DNA of 40,155 nt from Actinomycetes bacterium. GTDB taxonomy: Bacteria; Actinomycetota; Acidimicrobiia; Acidimicrobiales; RAAP-2. The translations under genes and the position numbers were made by a program. Below, one piece after another: positions 29,457 through 37,894 of this stretch; the stretch's first letter is position 1, and every line of letters starts with the position of its first letter. Under the pieces are notes generated by a model. It saw only the letters and a program-made list of their open reading frames with translations, did not search any database and had not been told where the DNA came from. Where the stretch lies: positions 1-40,155 of the forward strand of contig JAJZAC010000014.1 of the NCBI GenBank assembly GCA_021799615.1. The letters run 5' to 3'.

Positions 29457-30433
29457 GCCGGTACCCGCAGGCAGAGCTCCTCGGTCGCCTGCTCGGGGTT
29501 GACGATGTTGATGAGCACGCCGGTCCCGAGCTCGAACCCGGCCACCGTGGTCAGCTTGGGCACCAGGTGGACGTGCCAGTGGTACGGCTCGGGGGCCCGG
29601 TAGGGGGCCGAGTGGATGACGAGGTTGTAGGCCACGTCGCCCACCACCTCGCGGAGGCGGCCGAGGGCGAAGCGGATGGCCCGGCCCACGGCGGACAGGT
29701 CGGCGTCGGGACTGTGGTGGAGGTGGGGATTGTGGTCCCGGGGGACGACGAGCATCTCGTAGGGGGCGCCGCTCCAGAACGGGCTGATGACGAGGACGCG
29801 TTCGTCGGCGTAGACCACCCGGTGGTCCACGTCCTCCTCGGCGTCGACGGTGGTGCACAGGAGGCACCGGCCGGCGAACCGGGCGAACCCCGCCTGCTCC
29901 TCGACCAGCTCCCGGGGGACGAACGACATCCCGAGGAGCTGGGCGTGGGGGTGCTCGAGGGAGGCACCCGCCTCGCGCCCGGCGTTCACGATGACCTGGG
30001 TGTAGCGCAGCCCGGAGACGCTGGCGTGCTGCTCGATCCGGTCCCGGATGGCCGCCATGACCAGGCTGGTCTGCTCCTCCGACAGCATGGACCACGAGTC
30101 GGTGTGGTCGGGCGAGAGGATGAGGACCTCGTGGATACCGCCCGCCGAGGCCTGGGTGAAGACGGGCCCCCGGTTCTCGACGACGAACGGGTCGTCACCC
30201 TCGAAGGCCGGGTAGAGGTTGGGGACGACCCGTACCAGCCAGTGCCCCTCGGGGCCGTAGGTCTCGAGGGCCGGGGGTGTGTCCTCCTCGTGCCCCGGGC
30301 AGAAGGGGCACGGTCGGTCGGTGTCCGCCTGGATGGGAGCCGTCCGCGGGGTGAACGCACGCGGGCGTTGCGCCCGGTCGGTGCTGACCACCACCCACCG
30401 TCCGGTCATCGGGTCGAGGCGCAACTGGTTCAT
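29441..30433 (-). CDS. galT: galactose-1-phosphate uridylyltransferase
   Basis: A 330-residue enzyme of the Leloir pathway that exchanges UMP between UDP-glucose and galactose 1-phosphate. Family motifs are CPFCPGHE (first zinc cysteines), NLYPAFEGDDPFVVENRG, EHPHAQLLG with the nucleophilic His of HPH, and HWHVHLVPK. Length is normal. The start is the ATG at 30433 because AAGGAG lies about 12 bases upstream and the conserved LRLDPMTGRWVVVSTDRAQRP begins just after it; an upstream ATG at 30583 would add an unconserved 50 residues. No galE or galK is nearby, so it may supply UDP-galactose for surface glycans. Confidence 0.93.
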   Translation of the reverse strand: MNQLRLDPMTGRWVVVSTDRAQRPRAFTPRTAPIQADTDRPCPFCPGHEEDTPPALETYGPEGHWLVRVVPNLYPAFEGDDPFVVENRGPVFTQASAGGIHEVLILSPDHTDSWSMLSEEQTSLVMAAIRDRIEQHASVSGLRYTQVIVNAGREAGASLEHPHAQLLGMSFVPRELVEEQAGFARFAGRCLLCTTVDAEEDVDHRVVYADERVLVISPFWSGAPYEMLVVPRDHNPHLHHSPDADLSAVGRAIRFALGRLREVVGDVAYNLVIHSAPYRAPEPYHWHVHLVPKLTTVAGFELGTGVLINIVNPEQATEELCLRVPATVEL

Positions 30434-30822
30434 GTGCGGTCCGTCTGCTCCTTCGGCTGCGCCGGCTCCGTTCCCGGCGTCCCAACCTCTCTCATCGACC
30501 TGCTCCGGCCGGTTCCTGAGGGCGGGACCGCGGTGTGCCGGGCCTCCGGCCGCACCAACGTGGTCTTCCCAAAGTAGCAACACCGGAGCACGGCGGTGGT
30601 CACCGGCGCGCCGGGCACCCGCCCGGCCGCGGGTACGGTGTCCGCCATCGACCGGACCGCCCCGATCCCGACCGGCTCCCGTCCCGCCCGCCGGACCTGG
30701 CCGGGGGCCCGCGGTGGCGCCCGTCCGATCCCGACCGGCACCCGTCCCGCCCGCCGGCCAACCCGTCCCGCCCGCCGGCCAACCCGTCCCGCCCGGCAGT
30801 GTGCCACCCTCCCGGCGGCCGC
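30434..30822. other. gap with repeats and a possible small ORF
   Basis: A 389-base stretch without a convincing gene. It holds the galT leader with its ribosome binding site and a set of 21-bp-periodic repeats (30662-30795). A frame from GTG 30638 to TGA 30826 overlaps the next gene's ATG and encodes a 62-residue Arg/Pro-rich peptide with repeated TRPARRP. Other frames are open here too, so coding is doubtful. TACGGT at 30634-30639 resembles a -10 box. Confidence 0.35.
30662..30795 (+). repeat. 21-bp-periodic GC-rich direct repeats
   Basis: A 33-bp segment beginning CGATCCCGACCGGC occurs near 30663 and again 63 bases later with one mismatch. The unit that starts ACCCGTCCCGCCCG repeats at 30740-30760, 30761-30781 and partly 30782-30795. 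The 21- and 63-base spacing is a multiple of three. Confidence 0.8.
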
Positions 30823-31320
30823 ATGACCGGACTGCTCGGCTCGGCCGTGGGCGCTTCCTTCAACCGGAGCGCCACCTACGACCTGCTCCTCCTGGCCCAC
30901 GTGCTGGCCGCCCTCGTCGGGCTGGGTGCCACGGCGGCGTCGGGCGTGGCCGCCTGGCGCGTCCGGGGCCCGGGGTCACCGCCTCCGGCCGCAGCCCGCT
31001 ACTTCCGGCCCGGTCCCGACGTGGCCGGGCGGACCCTCTACCTGGTCCCGGTGCTCGGGGTGGTCCTGGTGGCGCTGAGCCACGGGACCTGGTCGTTCTC
31101 CGACACGTGGGTGGAGGCCGGCGCCGCTCTGTGGGCGGCGGCGGTGGGTGCGGGCGAGGCGGTGCTGTGGCCGGCCGAGGCGGCCCTCACCCGGCTGGTA
31201 GCGGAGCCTGCCGCACCGGGCACCGATCGCCGCAGCCCGGCCCTGCGGGTCGCGCTGGCCTCGGCGGCGGTGATCGTGCTGGTGGTGACGGCGGCCGTGC
31301 TGATGGTGGGCAAGCCCTGA
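30823..31320 (+). CDS. four-helix integral membrane protein, DUF2269-like
   Basis: A 165-residue protein with four hydrophobic segments (about 18-44, 68-85, 95-117, 139-161). The first contains LLLAHVLAALVGLGATAASG and the second LYLVPVLGVVLVALSHG. The layout, with a conserved His in the first helix, recalls DUF2269-type proteins, but I cannot assign a function. The ATG overlaps the stop of a repeat-rich upstream frame (ATGA). It faces the siroheme gene, with only 22 bases between the stops. Confidence 0.6.
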   Translation: MTGLLGSAVGASFNRSATYDLLLLAHVLAALVGLGATAASGVAAWRVRGPGSPPPAAARYFRPGPDVAGRTLYLVPVLGVVLVALSHGTWSFSDTWVEAGAALWAAAVGAGEAVLWPAEAALTRLVAEPAAPGTDRRSPALRVALASAAVIVLVVTAAVLMVGKP

Positions 31321-31342
31321 GGCCGCCGGCACGGGCCGCCGG

Positions 31343-31996
31343 TCAGCCGGCCAGCCCCAGCTCGGCCCGGAGCTGCCGCCGGGCGCCGGCCGTGTCGCCG
31401 GTGGCCACCAGGGCGGGGACGGGTCCGTCGAGGATGGGCCGCCAGGCGACGGACTCCGTCGAGGCGCCGCCGGCCTGCAGCTCGGCCCGGGCTTCGGCCA
31501 GCAACTGCGCCAGGGTCCCGACCGTCGGCGCCAGCGCCGCAGCCACCCGGTCCCGCAGCCACCCGGCGAGCGCCGGGCTCGTACCCGCGGTGGAGACGGC
31601 GACGGTCACCGGCCCGTCGCGGTGGACGGCCGGCAGGATGAAGGTGCAGTTGCCGATGTCGTCGGCGCTGTTCACCCACACCCCGCCGGCCTCAGCGTCC
31701 GTCGCCACCGCCCGGTCGACCTCGGGCACGCCGGTGGCGGTGACCACCAGGCGGTAGTCCCGGGCCTCCCCCCGGCGGTAGGGGCGCAGATGGACCGTCA
31801 GTCCCGGCCCGGCGACGAGGTCGGCCACCACCGACGGCGCCACCACCGTGACCTCGGCACCACACGAGCGCAGGCCGGCGACCTTGCGGGCGGCGACCGG
31901 CCCGCCTCCGACCACCAGGCAGGGCATGCCCGCCACCGCCAGGGCGACGGGGTAGAGGGGGGTTCCCTGGACCACCGGGTGACCCTCAGCCGTCAC
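31343..31996 (-). CDS. precorrin-2 dehydrogenase/sirohydrochlorin ferrochelatase (siroheme synthase N-terminal type)
   Basis: A 217-residue Met8/CysG-N-type enzyme that makes siroheme, the cofactor of sulfite and nitrite reductases. The NAD-binding motif is VVGGGPVAARKVAGL. VNSADDIGNCTFILPAV contains the conserved Asp of the active site, and the STAGTSPALAGWLRDRV segment follows the family. There is no fused methyltransferase domain. GTG 31996 is used as the start, overlapping the end of cysN by 11 bases; a start nearer to LYPVALAVAG is also possible. Its place after cysD-cysN fits siroheme supply for sulfate assimilation. Confidence 0.85.
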   Translation of the reverse strand: MTAEGHPVVQGTPLYPVALAVAGMPCLVVGGGPVAARKVAGLRSCGAEVTVVAPSVVADLVAGPGLTVHLRPYRRGEARDYRLVVTATGVPEVDRAVATDAEAGGVWVNSADDIGNCTFILPAVHRDGPVTVAVSTAGTSPALAGWLRDRVAAALAPTVGTLAQLLAEARAELQAGGASTESVAWRPILDGPVPALVATGDTAGARRQLRAELGLAG

Positions 31997-33308
31997 CGGC
32001 CGGCACCAGGTGGGGGAGCCCCACCATGCCGGCTGCCACCGTGGCATTGGTGACGGGGTCGATGAGGATGAAGCTGCCGGTGATCCGGTTGCGGCGGTAG
32101 GGATCGACGGCCAGCGCGGTGGCGCTGGCCAGCCGGATCGTGCCGATGTCGTTCTCGGCCAGCTCCCCGCCCGGGGCCACGGCGAGGTCGTTCACGTCCA
32201 GCCGGCCCGACACCTCGGTGACGCGCCCCGGCACCACCCGGGTGGTGTGCTTCAGGCGGAGCTGCGCCCCGCTGACGAGGGGCCGTTCGGCGAACCAGCA
32301 CACGGTGGCGTCGAGCTCGGTGACGACCTCGGGCACGTCGGAGGCGGTGGCGATCAGGTCACCCCGGCCGACGTCGAGGTCGTCGGCCAGGCCCACCGCC
32401 ACCGACAGCCCGACCGCGGCCTCGGAGACGGTGCCGTCGCCGGTGGCCAGCGACGTGACCACCGTCCGCCGGCCGGCCGGCACGACGACCACCTCGTCGC
32501 CGATCCGCAGCGGGGCGCCGTTGACCATCCCGGCATAGGTCCGGCCTCCTCCCGGTTGGCGGAGCACCCACTGGACTGGCAGGCGCGCCCCCGCGCCGGT
32601 GCCCCCGTGGGCCCCCGCCCACCCGCCGCCCGGCGCGTCCTCGAGGGCCCGGAGCACCGTCGGCCCCGTGTACCAGGGGGCCGCGTCGGACGGAGCGGCC
32701 ACGTTGTCGCCGTGAAGGGCGGACACGGGCACCACCGTGCAGGACGCGACACCAAGGCGCCGGGCCAGTCCCCGGATCTCGGTGTCGACGCCGGCGAAGG
32801 CGGCCTCGTCCCAGCCGGCGAGATCCATCTTGTTGGCCGCCACCACCAACTGGCGTACGCCGAGCAGGGCGGCGATGCAGACGTGGCGGCGCGTCTGCTC
32901 CCGCATCCCCTGCGATGCGTCCACCACCACCAGGGCCAGGTCGGCCGTCGAGGCGCCGGTGGCCATGTTGCGGGTGTACTCCACGTGCCCGGGGCAGTCG
33001 GCGATGATGAACTTGCGCGTCGGCGTGGCCGCGTACCGGTAGGCGACGTCGATGGTGATGCCCTGCTCCCGCTCGGCGCGGAGGCCGTCGGTGACGAACG
33101 ACAGGTCGACGCCGTCGATCCCCCGGCGCCGGGAGGCGAGGCCGATGGCGTCGAGCTGGTCGTCGAAGAGCTGCTTGGTGTCGTGCAGGAGCCGGCCGAT
33201 GAGGGTGGACTTGCCGTCGTCGACCGATCCGACGGCGGCGAACCGCAGCAGGTCCATGGCCGGGGCGGCTCCGTCGGGCCCGGCGTCCGGCGGGGAGAGC
33301 GCCACCAT
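31986..33308 (-). CDS. cysN: sulfate adenylyltransferase large (GTPase) subunit
   Basis: A 440-residue EF-Tu-like GTPase that couples GTP hydrolysis to formation of adenylyl sulfate by CysD. P-loop GSVDDGKS lies at 27-34, with DCPGHVEY and NKMD for nucleotide binding, then beta-barrel domains (NDIGTIRLA, ITGSFILIDP). There is no C-terminal adenylylsulfate kinase fusion, unlike mycobacterial CysNC. Start and cysD stop overlap (ATGA). An insertion rich in Gly/Ala (GGGWAGAHGGTGAGARLP) lies between the GTPase and barrel domains. Confidence 0.94.
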   Translation of the reverse strand: MVALSPPDAGPDGAAPAMDLLRFAAVGSVDDGKSTLIGRLLHDTKQLFDDQLDAIGLASRRRGIDGVDLSFVTDGLRAEREQGITIDVAYRYAATPTRKFIIADCPGHVEYTRNMATGASTADLALVVVDASQGMREQTRRHVCIAALLGVRQLVVAANKMDLAGWDEAAFAGVDTEIRGLARRLGVASCTVVPVSALHGDNVAAPSDAAPWYTGPTVLRALEDAPGGGWAGAHGGTGAGARLPVQWVLRQPGGGRTYAGMVNGAPLRIGDEVVVVPAGRRTVVTSLATGDGTVSEAAVGLSVAVGLADDLDVGRGDLIATASDVPEVVTELDATVCWFAERPLVSGAQLRLKHTTRVVPGRVTEVSGRLDVNDLAVAPGGELAENDIGTIRLASATALAVDPYRRNRITGSFILIDPVTNATVAAGMVGLPHLVPAGDG

Positions 33309-34252
33309 CAGAAGTACCCCTCCCGCTTGCGGTCCTCCATGGCCGTCTCCGAGAAGCGGTCGTCGGCCCGGGTGGCGCCGCGCTCGGAGACCCGGGAGGC
33401 GGCGACCTCCGCCACGATCTCCGCCACCGTGGTGGCGCTCGAGCGGACGGCGCCGGTGCAGGTGGCGTCGCCCACGGTGCGGAACCGGACGACCTCGTCG
33501 GTGACGACCTCGCCGTCGGCCGGGCGGACCCAGTCCGAGACGGCGAGGAGCATGCCATCGCGCTCGACCACGGTCCGGCGGTGGGCGTAGTAGATCGACG
33601 GGAGCTCGAGGTGCTCGCGGGCGATGTACTGCCAGACGTCGAGCTCGGTCCAGTCGGACAGCGGGAACGCCCGCAGGTGCTCGCCGTCGGCCACCTTCCC
33701 GGAATAGAGCTGCCAGAGCTCCGGGCGCTGGTTCTTCGGGTCCCACTGACCGAAGGCGTCCCGGAACGAGAGGATGCGCTCCTTCGCCCGCGCCTTGTCC
33801 TCGTCCCGGCGCGCTCCCCCGATGCAGGCGTCGAACCGGTGGGCCCGGACGGACTCGAGGAGGGCGGCCGTCTGGAGCCGGTTGCGCGATCCTCCCGGGC
33901 CGGGGTCGGCGACCAGCCCGGCGTCGATGGCGGACTGCACGGAGGCCACCTCGAGGCGCTCGCCCAGCTCGGCGACGCGCCGGTCGCGGAAGTCGATGAC
34001 CTCGGCGAAGTTGTGGCCGGTGTCGACGTGGAGGACGGGGAAGGGGAACCGACCCGGGCGGAACGCCTTCTCGGCCAGGCGGAGCAGCACGGCCGAGTCC
34101 TTGCCCCCCGAGAAGAGGAGGACCGGCCGCTCGCACTCGGCCGCCACCTCGCGCATGACGAAGACGGCGTGGGCTTCGAGGAGGTCGAGGTGCTCGACCT
34201 TCGCCGTGGCGCCCGTGGCGGGCCGGTCCGTCCGGTCGAGCATGACAGTCAT
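33308..34252 (-). CDS. cysD: sulfate adenylyltransferase small subunit
   Basis: A 314-residue PP-loop ATP pyrophosphatase that forms adenylyl sulfate from ATP and sulfate. The PP-loop is SGGKDS (48-53). Other family segments are HVDTGHNFAEVIDFRD, GGARRDEDKARAKERI, DPKNQRPELW and RTVVERDGMLLAV. The start is the ATG at 34252, with AGGAGAGG upstream; the first methionine is favoured over the one four codons later. It heads cysD-cysN-siroheme synthase and diverges from cysH. Confidence 0.94.
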   Translation of the reverse strand: MTVMLDRTDRPATGATAKVEHLDLLEAHAVFVMREVAAECERPVLLFSGGKDSAVLLRLAEKAFRPGRFPFPVLHVDTGHNFAEVIDFRDRRVAELGERLEVASVQSAIDAGLVADPGPGGSRNRLQTAALLESVRAHRFDACIGGARRDEDKARAKERILSFRDAFGQWDPKNQRPELWQLYSGKVADGEHLRAFPLSDWTELDVWQYIAREHLELPSIYYAHRRTVVERDGMLLAVSDWVRPADGEVVTDEVVRFRTVGDATCTGAVRSSATTVAEIVAEVAASRVSERGATRADDRFSETAMEDRKREGYF

Positions 34253-34440
34253 GATGGCAGGGACCTCTCCTGGTCGGCGGTACGGTGCGCCCGGTCGGGG
34301 GCGGCAGTGGCGGTGCAGCGGGGTCCGGCAGGCCGGGCATCCGCTATTGTCGTAAAAGCTGATCGACTTAGTCATGTATAGTCGGCGCTGGCACCACCTG
34401 CAAGCAGCGAGGCGGCCGTCGTCGACCAGCGAGGAGCATC
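34253..34440. promoter_or_regulatory. divergent cysD/cysH control region
   Basis: This 188-base region contains the most AT-rich short stretch I noticed in the window (about 34345-34382). TATAGT (34377-34382) could be the cysH -10 box. On the other strand ATGACT and GACAAT, 18 bases apart, could form the cysD promoter. AAG..GATC..CTT (34355-34368) is an imperfect palindrome between them and a possible operator for a sulfur regulator. Shine-Dalgarno AGGAG precedes cysH. Confidence 0.4.
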
Positions 34441-35187
34441 GTGACCGAACCCACCGCCACCGACCGGGACGAAGGAGGGGCGGTGCCGGGCCGGCAGCGC
34501 GCACCGGGCGGCCCCGGGGCCGGGACGCTCGCCGACCTCGGGGCCGAGCTGGTCGAGGCGGCTGCCCGCCTGGAGACGGCGGCGCCCACCGAGGTGATCA
34601 CCTGGGCCCGCGAGCGCTTCGACGGGAACGTCGCCCTCGCCTGTTCGTTCCAGGACGCGGTGGTGGTGGACCTGGCCGTCCGGGTCGACCCGGCCGTCGA
34701 GGTCGTCTTCCTCGACACCGGTGCCCATTTCGACGAGACCCTGGCCTACGTGGCGGCGGTGCGGGACCGCTACGGCCTCAACCTCACCGTCACCCACCCG
34801 GGCCCCGAGGCCGAGGCGTGGCCGTGCGGGACCGAACGCTGCTGCGAGCTGCGCAAGGTGGCACCGCTGCGTGCAGCCCTGGCCGGGCGGCCCGCCTGGC
34901 TGACCGGGCTGAAGCGGGTCGACGCCCCCACCCGGGCGGCGGCACCCGTGGTGGCCTTCGACCCTCAGTGGGGGATGGTGAAGGTGAACCCCCTGGCCAC
35001 CTGGACCGACGACGACGTCGCCGCCTACGAGCGGGATCACGGCCTGCCCCGCCATCCCCTCTTCGAGCGCGGCTACCGGTCGATCGGCTGCGCGCCGACG
35101 ACACGGCCGACGGCCCCCGGTGAGGATCCCCGCGCCGGCCGGTGGGCGGGCACGGAGAAGACCGAGTGCGGTCTGCACGCCCCCTGA
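34441..35187 (+). CDS. cysH: adenylyl-sulfate (APS) reductase-type CysH
   Basis: A 248-residue reductase that converts activated sulfate to sulfite. SFQDAVVVDLA is the PP-loop-like part. C134-C135 (CCELRK) and the catalytic KTECGLH (C243) are of the iron-sulfur APS-reductase type, not the PAPS type without a cluster. However, the second cluster pair, normally GC-x-P-C, reads GCAPTTRP here: C217 is present but position 220 is Thr. The start is GTG 34441 with GAGGAG upstream; the first 30 residues are unconserved and Gly/Pro-rich. Context with cysD, cysN and siroheme synthase supports assimilatory sulfate reduction. Confidence 0.88.
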   Translation: MTEPTATDRDEGGAVPGRQRAPGGPGAGTLADLGAELVEAAARLETAAPTEVITWARERFDGNVALACSFQDAVVVDLAVRVDPAVEVVFLDTGAHFDETLAYVAAVRDRYGLNLTVTHPGPEAEAWPCGTERCCELRKVAPLRAALAGRPAWLTGLKRVDAPTRAAAPVVAFDPQWGMVKVNPLATWTDDDVAAYERDHGLPRHPLFERGYRSIGCAPTTRPTAPGEDPRAGRWAGTEKTECGLHAP

Positions 35188-35224
35188 CGGTCGGGCGCGC
35201 CAATCACACCGGACGTCCAACGCC

Positions 35225-35254
35225 CTGACCGGTGGCGAGCGCCGTCGCTACCAT
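35225..35254 (+). promoter_or_regulatory. promoter of a leaderless small gene
   Basis: CTGACC (35225-35230) and TACCAT (35249-35254) are 18 bases apart, and the box ends seven bases before GTG 35262. Confidence 0.4.
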
Positions 35255-35261
35255 GACGCGT

Positions 35262-35585
35262 GTGGAGGCGGTCGAGCTCCCAGGCGGAACGCATCTCGAG
35301 ATCCCCGACGAGCCCGTCGACGTCCGCGACGCGCTCCGCGCCGCGCTGGCGTCGGGTGCCGACTGGCGGGACGGCTTCGGCGAGGACGCCTGCATCGGGG
35401 TGTGGCTGTGGGCCGGGTGGCGCCCGGCCCTCGAGCCGCTGGGGTGCAGCCGCGAGGCGTTCGTCGACCTGGTGACGGACTCGGCGTGCTCCCTGGCCGA
35501 GTGGCTGGCCGGGACCCGCAGCTGGTCGCGTTACGCCGGCGAGCTTGCGGACCGTGCCGGACGGATGGTGGCGGCGGCCAGGTAG
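35262..35585 (+). CDS. small hypothetical protein, leaderless
   Basis: A protein of 107 residues (VEAVELPGGTHLEIPDEPVDVRD at the start) with a Trp-rich centre (GVWLWAGWRPALEPLG) and a basic end. I do not recognise a family. GTG 35262 is chosen because it follows a -10 box by seven bases; ATG 35253 or GTG 35232 would also be in frame but lie on or before the box. It is a soluble, mainly helical protein by appearance, transcribed toward ychF, about 150 bases upstream of it. Confidence 0.6.
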   Translation: MEAVELPGGTHLEIPDEPVDVRDALRAALASGADWRDGFGEDACIGVWLWAGWRPALEPLGCSREAFVDLVTDSACSLAEWLAGTRSWSRYAGELADRAGRMVAAAR

Positions 35586-35735
35586 CGGACGGGCCGGCCT
35601 GCCCGGGTCGCCGTGCCGGGCGGTCCCGGCTCGGGTCGCCGTGCCGGGCGGTCCCGGCCCACCACCTACGATCGGGGCCGGCGTCCGGCGCTCCGGCGGC
35701 GCCGCCCCATCCGACGGATCGACGAGGAGCCGCAC

Positions 35736-36821
35736 GTGGGTCTCTCCATCGGCATCGTCGGCCTCCCGAACGTGGGGAAGTCGACGCTGTTCAACGCCCT
35801 GACCGCCAACGAGGTCCTGGCTGCCAACTACCCGTTCGCCACCATCGACCCCAACGTGGGCGTGGTGCCGGTCCCCGACCCCCGGCTCGACCGCCTGGCC
35901 GAGCTCTTCGACAGCCGGGAGATCGTGCCGGCCACGGTGACCTTCGTCGACATCGCCGGCATCGTGCGTGGCGCCTCCACCGGCGAGGGGCTGGGCAACA
36001 AATTCCTGGCGGCCATCCGCGAGAGCGACGCCATCTGCCAGGTGGTGCGGGCCTTCGACGACACCGACGTGATCCACGTCGACGGCCGGGTCGATCCGGC
36101 CGGCGACATCGACACGGTGAACACCGAGCTCGTCCTGGCCGACCTGCAGACGGTCGACCACCGGTTGGCGCGGTTGGCCAAGGAGGCGAAGCGGGATCCG
36201 TCCCTCGCCTCCCGCCTGGCCATGACCGAACGGGCCCGCGCTGTGCTCGACGAGGGGCGCACGGTGGCCGAAGCGGTCGCCGCCGGCGAGCTGGACGGTG
36301 AGCTGCTGGCCGACCTCCACCTGCTCAGCGCCAAGCCCTTCATCTACGTGTTCAACGTCGACGAGGCGGGGCTGGTGGACGACGCCCGGCGGGCGTCGCT
36401 GACCGGGCTCGTGGCCCCCGCTCCCGCCGTCGTCCTCTGCGCCCAGATCGAGGCCGAGCTGGCGGGCTTGGAGCCGGCCGACGCCGCCGAGCTCCTCGCC
36501 GGCTACGGCCAGGCCGAGTCGGGTCTCTCCCAGCTGGTGCGGGTGGGGTTCGCCGCCCTCGGCCTCCAGACGTTCCTCACCGCCGGGCCCAAGGAAGCGA
36601 GGGCGTGGACGATCCACGCCGGCGACACGGCGCCCCGGGCGGCCGGGACCATCCACACCGACTTCGAACGGGGCTTCGTGAAGGCCGAGGTCGTCTCGTA
36701 CGACGACCTGGTGGCCGCAGGGTCGATGGCCGCGGTGCGGGCGGCGGGGAAGGCCCGCATCGAGGGACGCGACTACGTCATGCGCGACGGCGACGTCGTC
36801 GAGTTCCGCTTCAACGTATGA
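35736..36821 (+). CDS. ychF: redox-regulated ATPase YchF
   Basis: A 361-residue Obg-like P-loop ATPase that binds ribosomes. GLPNVGKS (9-16) is the P-loop, [25 protein letters not shown] is switch II, and FNVDEAGL replaces the usual NKxD guanine-specificity motif, as in the ATP-preferring YchF branch. The C-terminal TGS domain contains [31 protein letters not shown]. The GTG start has GAGGAG seven bases upstream. TACGAT at 35667-35672 is a possible -10 box. The stop overlaps the ABC ATPase ATG (ATGA). Confidence 0.95.
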   Translation: MGLSIGIVGLPNVGKSTLFNALTANEVLAANYPFATIDPNVGVVPVPDPRLDRLAELFDSREIVPATVTFVDIAGIVRGASTGEGLGNKFLAAIRESDAICQVVRAFDDTDVIHVDGRVDPAGDIDTVNTELVLADLQTVDHRLARLAKEAKRDPSLASRLAMTERARAVLDEGRTVAEAVAAGELDGELLADLHLLSAKPFIYVFNVDEAGLVDDARRASLTGLVAPAPAVVLCAQIEAELAGLEPADAAELLAGYGQAESGLSQLVRVGFAALGLQTFLTAGPKEARAWTIHAGDTAPRAAGTIHTDFERGFVKAEVVSYDDLVAAGSMAAVRAAGKARIEGRDYVMRDGDVVEFRFNV

Positions 36822-37654
36822 GCACATCTCCGGGCGACGGACCGGTCGCCGGCGCGGACGCGGCGAGCGCGGCCGTCCGGCTGGCGGGGGTGTCGGTGGT
36901 GCGGGACGGGGTCGCGCTCCTCGACCGCTGCGATCTCGAGGTGGGTCCGGGCCAGCGGTGGGCCGTCCTCGGTCCCAACGGCTCCGGCAAGACCACCCTG
37001 CTCCGGGTGGCCGGTGCGGCCCTGTGGCCGACCAGCGGCACGGTGGAGGTGCTCGGTCACCGGCTCGGCACCGTCGACCTGCGTGCCCTCCGGGAGCGGA
37101 TCGGTCTGGTCAGCGCGGCGGTGAGCCGGGCCATCCGTCCCACCCTCGCCGCACGCGACGTGGTGCTCACCGGCCGGCACGCCGCCCTCGAGACGTGGTG
37201 GCACGAGTACGGCGGGGACGACGTCGCCGAGGCCAACGAACTGCTGGCCCAGGCGGGGATGCCGGCGACGGTGGGGGACCGTCCGTTCGGACTCCTCTCC
37301 GAAGGCGAGCGCCAGCAGGTGCTGATCGCCCGGGCCCGCATGGGCCGGTCCGACCTCCTACTGTTCGACGAACCGGCGGCCGGCCTCGACCTCGGCGCCC
37401 GCGAGCGCCTGGTGGCCCACCTCGACACCCTGGCCGCCGATCCGTCGGTGCCGCCGCTCGTGCTGGTGACCCACCACGTCGAGGAACTCCCCCCGGGGAT
37501 CACCCACGTCGCGCTGGTGCGCTCGGGGCGGATCGTCGCCGCCGGCGAGGCCGCCGAGGTGCTGGCCGGGGGCCCGATGAGCGCCTGCTTCGGGCTCGAC
37601 GTCGAGATCGGCCGGAGCGGCGGCCGGTGGTGGGCGAGGGCCGGCGGCCGGTGA
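36818..37654 (+). CDS. ABC transporter ATP-binding protein without visible permease
   Basis: A 278-residue ABC ATPase. Walker A GPNGSGKT lies at 52-59, signature LSEGERQQ at 160-167, Walker B LLLFDEP at 180-186, and the switch His in LVTHHVEELP. The order and spacing match cobalamin/iron-complex or ModF-like single-domain ATPases. No membrane partner is adjacent, so it may be an orphan or work with a distant permease. Its start overlaps the ychF stop, suggesting co-translation. The N-terminus before RLAGVSVVRDG is low-complexity Ala/Asp/Gly. Confidence 0.88.
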   Translation: MSTSPGDGPVAGADAASAAVRLAGVSVVRDGVALLDRCDLEVGPGQRWAVLGPNGSGKTTLLRVAGAALWPTSGTVEVLGHRLGTVDLRALRERIGLVSAAVSRAIRPTLAARDVVLTGRHAALETWWHEYGGDDVAEANELLAQAGMPATVGDRPFGLLSEGERQQVLIARARMGRSDLLLFDEPAAGLDLGARERLVAHLDTLAADPSVPPLVLVTHHVEELPPGITHVALVRSGRIVAAGEAAEVLAGGPMSACFGLDVEIGRSGGRWWARAGGR

Positions 37655-37741
37655 CGAGAGCCGGCCCGGCCCGGCGGTGGCGCGCCGGCGGTCGGCCCCC
37701 CTGCCTGGGGCGACACCGGCCGGTTGCCCGACGCCCCGAGT

Positions 37742-37796
37742 GCGTGTACAACGGCGGACACGCGAACCGGGGAGCGTCGTTGCGGTCGCACGTGCG
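37742..37796. promoter_or_regulatory. inverted repeats upstream of the SepX/GlpR-like gene
   Basis: GCGTGT (37742-37747) and ACACGC (37758-37763) are inverted around 10 bases, and CGCACGTGCG (37787-37796) is a perfect 10-bp palindrome. Both lie in the 240-base gap after the ABC gene and could be protein-binding sites or hairpins. TAGGGT at 37852-37857 is a possible -10 box. Confidence 0.3.
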
Positions 37797-37894
37797 GCCG
37801 ATGTCGGCGCTTCGTTCCCCGACCATCCACCATGTCCGAATTGCCCGTCGGTAGGGTTCTCCGGCAAGGAAGGTAGGTCGAGGAGTTGACGCCA

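Noticed and set aside
30434-30583. N-terminal extension of GalT starting at 30583
   Set aside because: The 50 extra residues are unlike the family, and a ribosome binding site sits just before the ATG at 30433.
30662-30795. Possible CRISPR array
   Set aside because: The units are adjacent tandem copies without unique spacers, and no cas genes are present.
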